A stretch of 64,000 nt of DNA from positions 42,240,107 through 42,304,106 of the forward strand of contig OW121846.1 in assembly GCA_933228895.1 (NCBI GenBank), read 5' to 3'. This DNA comes from Platycnemis pennipes. Its lineage: Eukaryota; Arthropoda; Insecta; Odonata; Platycnemididae. The translations under genes and the position numbers were made by a program. The notes below the pieces were generated by a model, which made no database searches, was not told the origin of the DNA, and was given only the letters and a program-made list of their open reading frames with translations. Positions 45,955 to 56,899 of the stretch are shown in pieces; the first letter of the stretch is position 1; every line of letters begins with the position of its first letter.

Positions 45955-46045
45955 TATACCCTGATGATCCTACGGTTTAACATTCGATGCAAAGGTCGGA
46001 TCACTGAACTTGAAGTGCTCTCGACCAAATACACCACTAGCAACA
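45955..46045 (-). mobile_element. Weak SINE type A fragment
   Basis: CCTACGGTTTAACATTCGAT, then GATCACTGAACTTGAAGTGC and TCGACCAAATACACC resemble the minus-strand SINE body. Short and diverged. Confidence 0.35.
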
Positions 46046-46247
46046 GGAATTCCCGCGTATATAATTCCCCGCGTGTATAGAGAATTAGCTTCCGAAATTT
46101 CCCCCTACCTTAAAATAGTATTTAAAAATCCCTGACCGAACATGTCGTACCGATGGATTTGAAAGTAGCCGATGTAACACTCATTTTTAAAAGTGGTGAT
46201 AGGAAGCAGCCATCTAACTACCGACCTATATCCCTCACATCCATTTC

Positions 46248-46778
46248 ATGCAAAACCTGGAACATATAATTTTCAGTTCAGTCATGGGGCACCTAGATAG
46301 CGAGAGTTTATTGTCCAATGTTCAGCATGGTTTCCGGAAGAGTAGATCATGTGAAACTCAACTCGCTCACTTTTCCCACGATATTTTAGTTTCTGGCGAA
46401 AATAATAATCCAGTGAATGCAATATTTCTCAATTTCAAGAAAGCTTTTGACAAGATGTCTCATAGCAAGCTAATTTTGAAATTAAAATCTTATGGGTTAG
46501 ACAGTAAAATTATATCATGGATTATTGATTTTCTGCATGATCGGGTTCAAAGGGTTGTTTTGGACGGTGTTACCTCACCGACAATTAAAGTCACTTCGGG
46601 TGTCCCACAAGGTAGTGTAATAGGTCCACTCCTATTCTTTTTGTACATAAATGATATCCATAAGGTGGTAAAAAGTAAGCTTTGCCTATTTGCCAATGAC
46701 GCAGTAGTGTACAGGGAAATTCTATGCCCAAATGATAAAGAATCTTTAAATGATGACCTACAAGCAATTGACAATTGA
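46248..46778 (+). pseudogene. LINE reverse transcriptase domain
   Basis: The 176-codon frame begins inside the RT after a frameshift. It shows VQHGFRKSRSCETQLAHFSH, FLNFKKAFDKMSHSKLILKL, VTSGVPQGSVIGPLLFFLYI and the catalytic region KLCLFANDAVVYREI. The usual F-A-D-D box reads F-A-N-D, so one metal-binding Asp is lost. The first catalytic Asp, in a motif like FLDFSKAFD, also reads Asn (FLNFKKAFD). The frame ends at a stop after DNLQAIDN-like residues. The continuing C-terminal part lies in another frame at 46787-47209. Confidence 0.92.
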
Positions 46779-46786
46779 TGTGATAC

Positions 46787-47209
46787 ATGGCTTATAGCAT
46801 TGTATTTTTAAAAAAATGTCTAGTAATGAATTTTTGGAAAAAGAATAGCTCTCATCCTAGCACTTACAAAATAAGTAATAATGAATTAAAAAACATGGAA
46901 TCCATTAATTATCTTGGAATAAGACTGAAACATGATCTTTCCTGGGGTAAACACATACGTGAAATAATGAGTCAAGCGAATCGTAAACTGGGATTCATCA
47001 AAATAGTATTGGGTAAATGTGACAATCATGTACGAGAAATCAGCTACTTTTCCCTTGTTAGACCTCATTTGGGATATGATCGCAGTGTATGGAATCCCTA
47101 CGTAATAGGACTAACTAATGAACTTGAACGTGTGCAGCGGAGATCGGCAAGATTTGTAAAGGGACGGTACGATAACTATATTAGCGTAACCAGTCTATTA
47201 AATGATTAA
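46787..47209 (+). pseudogene. LINE protein, C-terminal region
   Basis: Continues the LINE protein after a frameshift: ESINYLGIRLKHDLSWGKHI, NRKLGFIKIVLGKCDNHVRE, SLVRPHLGYDRSVWNPYV, NELERVQRRSARFVKGRYDN. It ends early at a stop where the 31.9-kb copy continues with NELNWELLSDRRLKF. This region follows the RT thumb and has no known catalytic residues. Confidence 0.88.
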
Positions 47210-47689
47210 AATGGGAATCATTATCAGATCGCAGGTTGACATTACGACTTAATATCCTAAATAAATTCCAAGATAATATTTTCAGTGATGACGTTAAAAA
47301 TATTTTGCGAACCCCAACCTGTAGTGGTGGACTGGACCATGATTGCAGGACTCGAGAGGTTGATTGCCGAACTGACTGATTCGGGTTGTCCTTTTTTTCC
47401 TCCTACGTTTGGGGATACGAGTGACGGTAAATATGTCCAATACGAGTGTAGCAATGGATAACAATGGTAGCTGCATGTTGGTATAAGGACTTGAAGCTAA
47501 CCCAACTAACAGCATGTTTGCTTTGCTATTTTTATCTTTTTTTAAATAGTGAACTATAGATCCCAATATCGATACTAATCTTTTTTATGCATGATATGTA
47601 GTGCATGTTTGGTGAGAATTCACCCCCTGCCACACATCGTTGTGGTGGCTTGCAGTGTATTATGAAGATGTTAGATGAATCCCACTTAA

Positions 47690-49045
47690 AAACCTCTACC
47701 ATCGGTCGGATTTCATCCCGGGACTGGTGAATGGGAAGCTATTAATCTAGCCCTCATACACCTTCCCGATTATTGATTATACATGCATTTACTCGGTAAC
47801 GAATCAGAAGATGGAACGGTATCGTTCACAAGACTAACATTCTATTTTATTAAATGGGTGAATACGTAACTTTTCTCAGTATATTACGGGAAAATACCTC
47901 CTCAAATATGTCACTTATTATACACAAGCTCAGAGCTGCCCTTGAGTTTTTTTCCAATTGTTTAAATGAATGTAATTTCAAGCGCCGTTTAGAAAAATAG
48001 TTGTGCGGAGAGATCAGACTCTGTTCAAGTATGCAGACGGGAGATATTTTTCTGTGAAACCATCAAAAATGTTGTTAAATAGGACATTGCCCATTAGGAT
48101 GGAGCATTTTTCTCAAAGGAGTGGCGAGGGTGTATGCATCGTTGTACATACGGTGCAGTTCAGGCAGGGAATGCCCCAGATCAACTGAAACCTCTGCAGC
48201 TGGGGTGCAGCTAAGATTTTAACATGCTTTTAAAACTTTCTTTCTACAAAAAGGGATAGGTATTCATGACGCATACGATATTCACCGTCGTATCTAGTGA
48301 TAATATAAGCAGTATTTTGTGTGCTTCCCGTAAGTCATCGCTGATTCTAACTAGAAAAGGGAAGACAGTTTACTCCACATAGATGCTTACTCAGTAAGGG
48401 CACGGAATTTTCATTCTGAAAAAAGGACGGTATTTTACGTTGCAGCCGCGAGTGTGACTTGAAAGGTACTAGATTTATTAAAGTTTAAACGCCACATCCT
48501 AAATGTCTTCCAGTTTTGAGGATTTCGAGTTGTTACTGAATAAGGCAACACGTTTGAGGTGCAAAATGTGTTCACGAAAGTCATGCAGAAAGAAACATCT
48601 CTTTATATCAAGTCCACGTCCACCTTCACGTCCAATTTTAAATCGTTATATATCTCTCGGGATATCTGGCGGAGAATTATGTGGAGATGAATTTTGAAAG
48701 GGGACGTACTATTCATTTCATCAGAGGTACGAGAAACGCTCGAGAAGTTTTGTTCATTCCTTGTCAGTACGATGAAAATTTTTCACTATTTTAGGACTAA
48801 AGCTATGTAAATTCTCACAATTAATTTGTAAAACAATCAGCTACGATTTTAACTCAATGTGTGCAACTAAGGTCCTTGGTTAATGGCAATAATTTGTTTT
48901 AACGAGTCAGTTTCCCACAAACTTTACAGTGAAAAATGTTCTTCAGCGACAGTTTTTTCATAAATATGAATGCAGTAAGATTTTACGGAAAGACTCTGTG
49001 CATGATTTCATAGATTCTTACGGATAGTTGAATAGTTGATAGTTT
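47690..49045. other. No feature identified
   Basis: AT-rich. Plus-strand open frames at 48003-48188 and 48503-48697 are short. The latter starts MSSSFEDFELLLNK and has a CKMCSRKSCRKK cluster but cannot be tied to a family. Nothing else is supported. Confidence 0.45.
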
Positions 49046-49049
49046 GGAT

Positions 49050-49770
49050 AGTTGGTCATTCAGGGGAGGCGACCACAGCTGAGGTTACTTGCGCCACTTA
49101 GGATAGGTGGATAATTGGGTAAATGTAGGAGTACTCGGGAACGGAGGAAGGGTGGAGTGAAACCCGGCGTCGGCATTAGCCTACTCTTAACGAAAGGCGC
49201 CAAGGGGACCACGGTTTTACGTCCCATCCGACGGACTTAGTACTGGACTTGAAATGCCCTCCACTAGGCACTCAAATGGGGACCGGTTTTCGACTGAAAA
49301 ATCCGCCACTGCCGGGAATCGAACCCTCGGGATGGGAGGCCAGTACTCTAGCCACCACACCAACCCGATCTCCGCTCCTGCTCTTCCGATGTTCATTAGA
49401 TCTATTCCGATCCCTTATTATGCACCGAAAGAGAGGCCATCTATTTATTCGTGGGGTAGCCCATGTATATAATATTTCGTTCATAATCAAATGGATCGCT
49501 ATTTGGAGTTATCAACAGATTTTTGACGCCGCCAGAAGGCGAAGATGTGGAATGATCGTATGCACTAGGAAAACATTGGCCGATAAGTCAAAAAGTACTA
49601 CAAACTTGTTCTTGACCCTATCTGAGATAACAAGACTTATGACCGCGGTCATTCCCATAAGAGGACACCTTACATTTCGTAGCATATTAGGGTTTTTAGG
49701 TGCTCAGCCGTAAAGTTTTATCGCATCGTCTTACATTCATATTCTGGTATAACGGTGGTAAACAGCTACA
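49050..49770 (-). repeat. Inverted copy of 35974-36710, with SINE A
   Basis: Reverse-complement partner of the 36-kb segment. The SINE part is 49050-49380 (A box CTAGCCACCACAC and B box CGGGAATCGAACCC as seen on the plus strand). The flank unrelated to the SINE is 49380-49770. It retains a 12-bp piece of the body (TAATGCCGACG region near 49170-49180) that the 36-kb copy lacks, so it is closer to the SINE's ancestral form there. Confidence 0.88.
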
Positions 49771-49899
49771 GCATCCCCCGAGAAGATTTCCTTGTACCTC
49801 CAGTGTTCAAGTGTACCTACTTATAGAAACTTCGGCATTCTTGTTCGGGGGATACGAATGAAAATGTTGAAAGAGGTGAACTTTAAAAAACGGAGCTCC

Positions 49900-50570
49900 G
49901 CATTAATTTAAACGAGCGTCCGGATCGTGGGAAATATAAATGAGCGACGCCGATTGCATTCCCCGCACTGATATCCTCCCCCCTCGCCCTCCCGTCGGAA
50001 CCTTCGCCCGCAACATTTCTCGCCCCGCGCGGAACGAACGCCACCCTCCGCGCCGTCCCGCGTCGGCCCGGCGAAGGAAGTGCGTGCCGCCGCGTCATGG
50101 CCGCTCTGACTCGAGGCTTGGGGCTGGACCCTATTGATCTGCAGAGCAAGATGGGGGCCGACCGTGCACGAAGCGCTTGACCAGTGGGGCGTGAAGCAGG
50201 AAGGAAAGGCGAGGGTTGTGGGGGGGGGGGGTGGGCGAGGGGGTCGCAGGGGCCGAGGGGCGGAGGGGGCTGGGTGGGGGTGAGGGCGGAGGGGGCCCAA
50301 GGAGGCTGTCGGCGGCGGCAAGGAGTTGAGCGCGGGACGCAGCCGGGGGTGTCACGGCCAGCGAAGCGGAGTAGGCTGGCTCTTTGGGGACGGTGGATGG
50401 ATGCTTGGCTTTTTAACGCCCCCCGCACCCCCCTCCGCCCGCCCCCGGACGCCGCCTCCGAGTCGGCGCACGTACCCCCGCCCCCCGCCGGTGTGGGGCC
50501 CCGGGGCGATCTGACGGGGTGGCCTTATCGCCGAAGATCCCACGCCTATATCGCACGAGACTGGACTAGT
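49900..50570. other. Strong CpG island, candidate promoter
   Basis: The most GC-rich part of the window, dense in CG with long G and C runs (for example G11-13 near 50220). At its left edge, GGGAAATATAAATGAGCG (about 49929-49946) offers a TATA-like box about 30 bp before GATTGCATTCC. Overlapping open frames on both strands (up to 181 codons, Pro- and Arg-rich) are low-complexity and carry no domain. A host gene promoter with first exon is plausible but not shown. Confidence 0.5.
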
Positions 50571-50574
50571 TGAG

Positions 50575-51820
50575 TAGGCATAGTTTTTATAGGCTTCTCC
50601 AACGGCTACGTTTGTGTCCGAAACAAGGGTTGGCTTACTTTGTATACGTACGAGTGACCCTCATTAAAATTAAAAATGTGAGCAATTTATCTATGTTGCA
50701 CTCATAAAACATTTATTGAACAACATGAATCGTTCCTTTAATTAAAAGCAATAAGTAGCAAACCGGAAACAAATACTCTCAGGGAATGCAAGTTCATAGC
50801 TCACGCTAATTAAAATGAAAATCGCATTTTTGTGTGATTTACATTCTTTTGACAAAATATTTATTTATTTCTGAATGAAAAGAAAGGTAATGTTCCATAG
50901 GTTTGACCAAGACTTTTACTTCAAAAATTTCCATCGACAACTTCCACTAAGTCAAACCTGATAATGTGAATGTTACCGATTTAATTAATGCTATTTATTG
51001 CTTCAAATATCATCTGATCAAAATGTTACTGAATCCCAAATACTTTTTAGACAGTTGTGAAGACCAGGTTTGTCTCTTTCGTCTCAGATGTTTGCCAACT
51101 CCTGGTATACACAAATCCGGCCAAGACAGTCCTGAATACCCCACCCGATCCCGCGTTAAGCACGGCTCTTGATAAAAAGAGTCGTTTCAGGCGTTATGTG
51201 GTGGGATAACATAATTATATAAGATTGTCAATTAAAATTAATTAAAAATTTAAATAAAAATGACTCTTGAGTTTGTCATATGATTCAATTTAGGATAACA
51301 TTAGGATGGACTCGACGCGTCACCTCGCGACGGAGCGAGATGACCTCAGCTGTTAGAGGAATAGAAAACCCTAACTCCACTACTTTAGTCTAACATTAAC
51401 CCTCAATGCCGATACAAACACAAAACCAGTTCCCCAGTCGTAATTCAAGCCAGAGACCTTTGGTTTGTCAGACCCACGCAACACGGAGTAGGTATGCTAC
51501 AGCAGGCGTAAAGATAATTGAAATTCTACACATTCTATAATACCAGCTAGTATCAGAGCTTATCAGTATCGTGCGATACAACACAATCATGTAGTATTAT
51601 GTATTGTCACTAATGTGCAATCCTGATTTTTCAATATTTCATCATTTTTGTAGTCCTGTTTTCGTACTTCTTCTAGAAGGGACTAGTAGCCGTCGACTAT
51701 TAATGTTCAGTTTTGCATCCGCTGCGAGATTTTGATCATCATGACTTGAGCTGAAGTCACCACGGAAGATGTTACACCATCAGCTCCATTTAAGCTAGGC
51801 TCCGGGTTCGCTAGGTCTAG
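50575..51820. other. No feature identified
   Basis: AT-rich sequence after the CpG island. No coding, RNA or clear repeat signal. A weak SINE-like stretch near 51320-51480 could not be confirmed. Confidence 0.45.
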
Positions 51821-51827
51821 ATCTGGA

Positions 51828-52100
51828 CAGGCACGTAGCCAGGGGGGGTGGGGCTTCTAGTGCTTCAGCCCCCCCCCCCCCCCCCCCCCGAAATTTTTTC
51901 CCAATAATTTTGTTATTCTGATTTTAGCAGAGAACTTTACCAGTGAGAAGAGTTAAGAATGGGCACTGTAAAAGTAAATACCAAGCACTGAAAATTAAGG
52001 GAAGAGATTTGCAACATGTCGGCACCAAAAGGGCAAGGCTGATTTGTTTCAAGTTACGCAAGACTCAACCCCCCAAAGCTAATTTCTGGCTACGTGCCTG
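51828..52100. mobile_element. MITE with TIR CAGGCACGTAGCCAG and poly(C)
   Basis: Left end CAGGCACGTAGCCAGGGGGG and right end CTGGCTACGTGCCTG are inverted repeats. A run of 21 C at 51869-51889 follows the left end, then AAATTTTTTCCCAATAATTT. The interior matches the copies at 34.3 and 55.9 kb (AACTTTACCAGTGAGAAGAG, GCAACATGTCGGCACC). It is about 270 bp and non-coding. It is shorter than the 55.9-kb copy, missing an internal segment of about 150 bp. Confidence 0.88.
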
Positions 52101-52119
52101 GTACCGGATAAAGCATCAC

Positions 52120-52540
52120 GCGATATAGGACCAAATCTCCGCAACTCGCTCCAGGCTGGGGCCACGCGGGACGTTTCCGGAGGCCCTTCCGGAGCCGCTG
52201 CCAAACCTACGACGGTTCCTCAGTCCCGAGAGGCCCGTGCTCCATCACTGCCCCAGCAAACGCATTCGAGGCCGATAAGCGCGGAGCGAGCAAGCTTTTT
52301 CACTCGCACCGTGAACGTCCCTGAACCCTCTCCCTTCATGTCTCCCTTCACCGATCCTGGCGGCGGTTGTAAGAGTTTGCGCTCGGCAAGCCGTGCATGA
52401 GCGAAATCCCATCATCGCCGGATGACACCATTCATTCGGGCGAAACGGCGAAACGCTTGCCGAAAATGCCGACAAGACAGAGTCGCATATAATCACGACT
52501 ATGCGGGGGAGAAAATATTTTACGAGTTCTCCACGCGGCA
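52120..52540. other. CpG-enriched patch
   Basis: CG-rich relative to its flanks, with GACGTTTCCGGAGGCCCTTC and CTGGCGGCGGTTGTAAG. A 98-codon minus-strand frame covers it without a recognisable domain. Could be a further promoter-like island. Confidence 0.35.
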
Positions 52541-52642
52541 AGGTACCTCCGGTAATATTTTCGAGGAATTACGCAATGACTTGATAGAAATCTGTGGCTT
52601 TATGGATTTTTCGTTTTCATCATCAAATAGCGTGACAGTCCT

Positions 52643-52760
52643 GGCGTGGTAGCCCAGTGGGTTGAGCGTTGTGTTACCGAGGGAGGTGTCCGGTTGAAAC
52701 CTTCAAGAGGCCTCTCCTGACCCGTCCACTGAAACCCAAGATGTGTAAGGTATCTGGTAG
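52643..52760 (+). mobile_element. tRNA-like SINE head, second type
   Basis: GGCGTGGTAGCCCAGTGGGT (A-box-like) and GTCCGGTTGAAACC (degraded B box) lie about 40 bp apart, as in tRNA-derived SINE heads. The sequence downstream does not match SINE type A. No folding into a functional tRNA is apparent. Confidence 0.45.
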
Positions 52761-52869
52761 AAAACACTTAAGCTTTCCAAGCAAAAAGTCACGTATTCGT
52801 ATCCCACCTCTTGAGGGAATGTTGTGGGTAGTATTAAGTATGCGTCTTCGTATTAAGTAGGATCTTAGA

Positions 52870-53920
52870 TTAGACTGCGATGGCTACACAGAAGTCTACA
52901 TATCACAACTCCGATTTGAGTTTCTAGTTGACATACATTTATAGAAAACCATATGAAGCAATGGAAATGAACTAAACTGCCTACCTGAAACGGATATATT
53001 TCACACGATTGGACCTCTACCCTCACCATTCACACCAACTACCGAATTGAAGCCTTTGGTAAAATAGTCCAACCGACCATTTTTCGGCCAGGCATTTAAA
53101 ATGTCATTTTTACGAGAGTTCTTCTCTTTGATGTTTTCATCCACTTCGTAATGTCATTTTGAATTACTATTGCAAATTATTTCTACGGAAAAAGTTTCGT
53201 TTTTTTATTAATCTTTCATTTAGATTTCTATTATTGCAGGCTAAGATTCAGTAAAAAGTACGGGTTATCAAACTTAAACCCAAACGAGACCCAATTGTAG
53301 AAAGCATAACGGAGGTAGACATATAGTTCATGACGGAATAAATTTTGAACAAGACGATTTTACTAAAAAAAGAACATGTAAAACGTCAACCTCTACACCT
53401 AAAATAAATATTGTAGGTACAGGTGTAATAATATCATTTCCTTTTCAAATGTAAACACCTCCATCTTTAAAAAATATTTTATACGCATTGATAATATATG
53501 GTTACAAGACATCACAAGATGCCCAATGTTTTAACTAAGTGACCAAGATGTTTACATTTTCTAAAATGCTAAGCCACTCCTTGCAATGATTTGAATTAAT
53601 TTGGGGGTTTTTACATTGATTAATTTTAAGTTTATTATTAATGGTATTGTGACTTTTTGCATCCTCATAGTACCAGTATTTTCCGCTACATAAATAAGAG
53701 TGCCTGTGGAATTGCGTGGTGTTTTTCTAACTGGACCTCCTCCATTTTCATCAAATGAAAATCTTCTTTATGTGCTTCGAATTTTTTATCAATTATTTGC
53801 CATTGTATTCCTGCAATGATTGGGTGCCTCATTCAATAACATCTGCAAAGCTATGTCCAGCTCATGTGTTGACACTTGTATTATTTTTCTAAGTGCACAA
53901 ATATCTATTTCACCATGCAT
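52870..53920. other. No feature identified
   Basis: Very AT-rich. No open frame or repeat of note. Confidence 0.5.
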
Positions 53921-53924
53921 GACT

Positions 53925-53990
53925 AATCCACGCCCTCGTCGCCACTCGCCCTTCTGGTGGCTTGCAGTGCCAAATACAGGTAGATGGACC
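53925..53990 (+). mobile_element. Possible LINE 3' end remnant
   Basis: GCCCTTCTGGTGGCTTGCAG, followed by AAATACAGGTAGATGG, resembles the LINE 3' end and tail. Only about 40 bp align, so this is tentative. Confidence 0.3.
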
Positions 53991-53999
53991 GAAAATTGC

Positions 54000-54790
54000 G
54001 AAGGAATTAGGGAGGTGACCTTAAAATTCGGAGAGAAGAGGGGAGATAACTCGGCACCGAAATCTCAAGTTCCCGAGTGAAGAGGCGTAAAAGCAGAGGA
54101 GACACGAGAGGGACAACCACCCTAGGGCCGCCGTCAGAAGTTACGCGATAAATTCACGAGTTATCTATATCCTGAATCTCTCGGCTATCTAACCCCGAGC
54201 ATCCCTCCATCGGCGCAGCAGTAAAATACCTCGCAGGTCGTCGCGGAAAAAAAATAATACATTTCCGCGTGCCACTTTCACTTCGAAGCGACAGGGAAGC
54301 GGAGCATCCGAAGCGGTGCGCTCGGCGTTCGTCTTTTTTCAACCACCCTCCCCATCCCCTCCTTCTCGCGCACCACCTTACCCCCCCCCCCCCCCACATC
54401 CCACTCCAGCCCTTTTTCTGTTTCATATTTTATGGGACTTACGTCCGGCTCACGGATCGGAAAGGAGGAAGCCATTGTGTACCGGGAAATGGACCGCCAA
54501 GATCGTGGGGGCCGCCGGTCACCGTGCTTTTACTCCTTTCCTCGCCCGGCGCAGCCGTGAGTGCGGAGATGACGTCGAGCGAAAGGAACTCCATTTCTGG
54601 GCGGGCTCTCTCAATTCCATAACTTTGCGGGCGAGGAGGCAAATTTCGTCGTTGGATCTTCCCGCCTCGCTCGCCTTCGGCAGCTGCTGGCACGGGACGG
54701 GGTCTTCGGGCCGTACTCAAGAATCTCAACTGCTGCCTCCCTTCCAATGCTCTCGCCCTAAAATCTCTACGCCGAGTTAAATCGGAGCGC
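54000..54790. other. CpG island, candidate promoter
   Basis: GC-rich, CG-dense stretch with a C run at about 54380-54393 and GGAGGAAGCCATTGTG near 54465. Open frames up to 154 codons overlap on both strands and in several frames, which points to composition rather than coding. No domain is recognised. Confidence 0.45.
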
Positions 54791-54929
54791 AGATTCACCC
54801 TGAAAAGTTGGTACTACCACGCTGTATACCTTTTCGAACCATCTCCAGGAGAATCTGATGGACCTTTCGAACTGGTAATAGAGATTTTACGACATAATCA
54901 GTGGAGGTAAGACTGTAGTTGAGATTCTG
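54718..54929. mobile_element. Short inverted-repeat element, CAGAATCTCAAC type
   Basis: AAGAATCTCAACTGCTG at the left and, reversed from the right, CAGAATCTCAACTACAG form a short inverted repeat around 210 bp. The same 12-bp end occurs in the 55.36-55.49 kb element. Non-coding. Confidence 0.45.
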
Positions 54930-55364
54930 GGCCATATTTCAATTTAATCATAATCATATGTCAATTTAACATGCTCATTGTTCAAAGTTTCCATGTTTAT
55001 TCGATATAGTTATGTAAATGTAGTTTAGTAAATATGCTCTATATATGTTTTTTTATATTTTTTGAATTTTGAATGAACTATGAAATATGTACCTGAATTA
55101 AATGTAACAAATTAGGGATAAGAAGATATTTTTTTACATTTAAGGACAATTTTAATATTCAAGGACACAATTTCTGTTTAGTTGTATAGCCCTTAATATA
55201 TCATTTTCTTAATTTCTCTTGTAACTGCCGTAAAACGCCATAATCAAGGAATGGCAACCCCAACAAAGAAAGTTTCCTATAGGGGTGACTAATTTCACTC
55301 TCTTTTATGTTTGTTTTATTATTTTTTGTATCTATTCTGAGTGAAATAAATGTTTATTATTATT
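54930..55364. other. AT-rich spacer, possible 3'-UTR-like end
   Basis: AT-rich sequence ending GTGAAATAAATGTTTATTATTA, an AATAAA followed by a TTA repeat. This could be a LINE or gene 3' end on the plus strand, but no coding part precedes it. It lies between the two CAGAATCTCAAC elements. Confidence 0.35.
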
Positions 55365-55491
55365 CAGAATCTCAACTCAGCGTAAGCTGAGAAGTAATAT
55401 CATCTTTGCAGGTAGATTCTATACACCGATTGACTCGTTGTAGGGATTTTAGGAACCAAGCAGTAGAAGCGACGCTGTTGTTGAGATTCTG
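55365..55491. mobile_element. Mini inverted-repeat element, 127 bp
   Basis: Begins CAGAATCTCAACTCAGCGT and ends ACGCTGTTGTTGAGATTCTG, so the ends are inverted copies over about 18 bp with one small gap. Non-coding MITE. Confidence 0.6.
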
Positions 55492-55865
55492 AATATGGCT
55501 CATCGACTACCTCATTTTGAGTGGTCGAGAGTCCGCCATCTCTTATCCATTATGTTGATGTTGTGCGCAAATGCGGAGGGAATGAATATCTTAAGCTACG
55601 TTTTCATGTGGGCGTTTCTGCGTTGACGCACACTGCGCCACCAATCAGAAGCGAGCACGCCAACGCAGCCTGCGTTGCCGTCGGAGTTGGTCAATTTTCA
55701 TCTTTCTGAGTTGACGCAGCTGCGTCAGAGCGAGGAACAACGCATTCTACCTGTCATTTGTTCATCACGTGATTCTTTCGCTGGATTATTACGCATACCA
55801 CGGTTTACCACCGTCATATGTTTTGGTTTGTTGCTGCTGGCGCTGCCGGTGACATGAAAACAGGG

Positions 55866-56346
55866 TAAGGCACGTATCCGGGGGGATTCAGCCCCCCCCC
55901 CCCCGGGTACGTGCCCGCTCTGGGGCTTCAGCCCACCTGAAATTTTTCCCAGACATTTTGTTGCTCTGATTTTAACTGGGCTAGATAATCCGGATTACAC
56001 TGCGTATGATTCAAGTGTTAAATGTCTTGAAACGTGATCTCTAGTTTGAAGCATGTGTATGGTGCTCTTTTTAGTCTGATATGTATATACGTATGCGTTG
56101 AACTTCGATTCTAGGGCCGGTCAAATTAACTGCTTCAATACAAGGTAAGCGATGAACTTTACCACTAAGAAGATTAAGGAATTGGCACTGTGAAAGTTAA
56201 TACACAGCACCGAAAATTAAGGGAAGAGATTAATAACATGTCGGCACCAAACGGGAAAGGCTGATTTGTTTCAAGTTACGGTACAATAGACTTAGCCCCC
56301 ACCCCTCCCCCCCCCCCCCCGAAGCAAACTCCTGGCTACATGCCTG
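55866..56346. mobile_element. MITE with TIR CAGGCACGTAGCCAG, longest copy
   Basis: Right end CTGGCTACATGCCTG after a poly(C) run. The left side begins GGCACGTATCCGGGGGG, which folds on itself with CCCGGGTACGTGCC about 40 bp later, suggesting a duplicated or nested left terminus. The interior includes GGATTACACTGCGTATGATT and AACATGTCGGCACC shared with the 34.3-kb copy. About 480 bp, non-coding. Confidence 0.82.
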
Positions 56347-56349
56347 ATC

Positions 56350-56630
56350 CTGAGGGCTCTGGTTCGAATCCTTACCGAGGCAGGGATTTTTCATTGGTAT
56401 GCTGGTCCATTCAAGAGTGTTCTGAGGACAGCACTTCGACTGCAGTACTCCGTCCATCGGATGTGGCGTTAAACCATGGATCCCTTGAAGCCTTTCTTCA
56501 GAGCAGTCCGAAGCTGACTCCAACTTTCTTACCATCCTTTCTCTACACCCTAAATTTCTAACTCTTTCGAAAAACCAAACTTTTCTCCCTTTATGGTGTA
56601 AGTTGCCTCAGTTGTCGTACGCTTCCCCTA
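56350..56630 (+). mobile_element. SINE type A copy
   Basis: CTCTGGTTCGAATCC is a good B box. The body follows with CTCCGTCCATCGGATGTGGC and CCTTGAAGCCTTTCTTC and ends GTAAGTTGCCTCAGTTGTCG. The A box region was probably lost when it was joined to the MITE end immediately upstream. Confidence 0.75.
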
Positions 56631-56699
56631 ATAACAACAATAAAAACATGTTGATGATTATTTCGTCATTTTTTCCGGATAACTCTTTTCGTGCGAAAT

Positions 56700-56895
56700 G
56701 AAAAAAGGTACCAGGAGTGGTAGCCAGGTAGGTAATTTGTAGGAATGGTATCCCAGGGCTCGCAGGTTTGAATCTCGCAACGAATATTTCTCTCAAGATT
56801 AAGATTAGTATTTGGTTAGGTTAGGCAGTGCAATATGATCTAAGCAGGTAGAGCACCCTACAAACTAATGCTGCGTCCCGGAAAAAACGTTGTGC
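56700..56895 (+). mobile_element. tRNA-like SINE, third type
   Basis: GGAGTGGTAGCCAGGTAGGT (A-box-like) and CGCAGGTTTGAATCTCGC (B-box-like) in tRNA-like spacing, followed by an unrelated body ending in AGGTAGAGCACCCTACAAAC. It is not similar to SINE type A beyond the promoter boxes. Confidence 0.5.
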
Positions 56896-56899
56896 ATGC

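Larger units (their letters stand above)
46065..47680 (+). mobile_element. CR1/L2-like LINE, longest copy in the window
   Basis: 5'-truncated LINE that retains most of the reverse transcriptase. From about 46080 the frame gives ELASEISPYLKIVFKNP, then LKVADVTLIFKSGDRKQPSN and YRPISLTSIS, followed by the main RT frame and a C-terminal frame. It ends with the conserved 3' end (CACCCCCTGCCACACATCGT, GTGGTGGCTTGCAG) and a TGAAGATGTTAGATG tail near 47675. Frameshifts near 46235 and 46780 and stops near 47207 split it. It is in plus orientation like every other copy of this family here. Confidence 0.92.

Noticed and set aside
48503..48697. MSSSFEDFELLLNK frame with a Cys/Lys cluster as a transposase N-terminus
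   Set aside because: It is too short, has no downstream catalytic region and no inverted repeats, and the resemblance was only impressionistic.
49883..50428. 181-codon minus-strand open frame rich in Pro and Arg
   Set aside because: It lies in the most GC-rich part of the window, where five other overlapping frames are also open. No domain or conserved motif.
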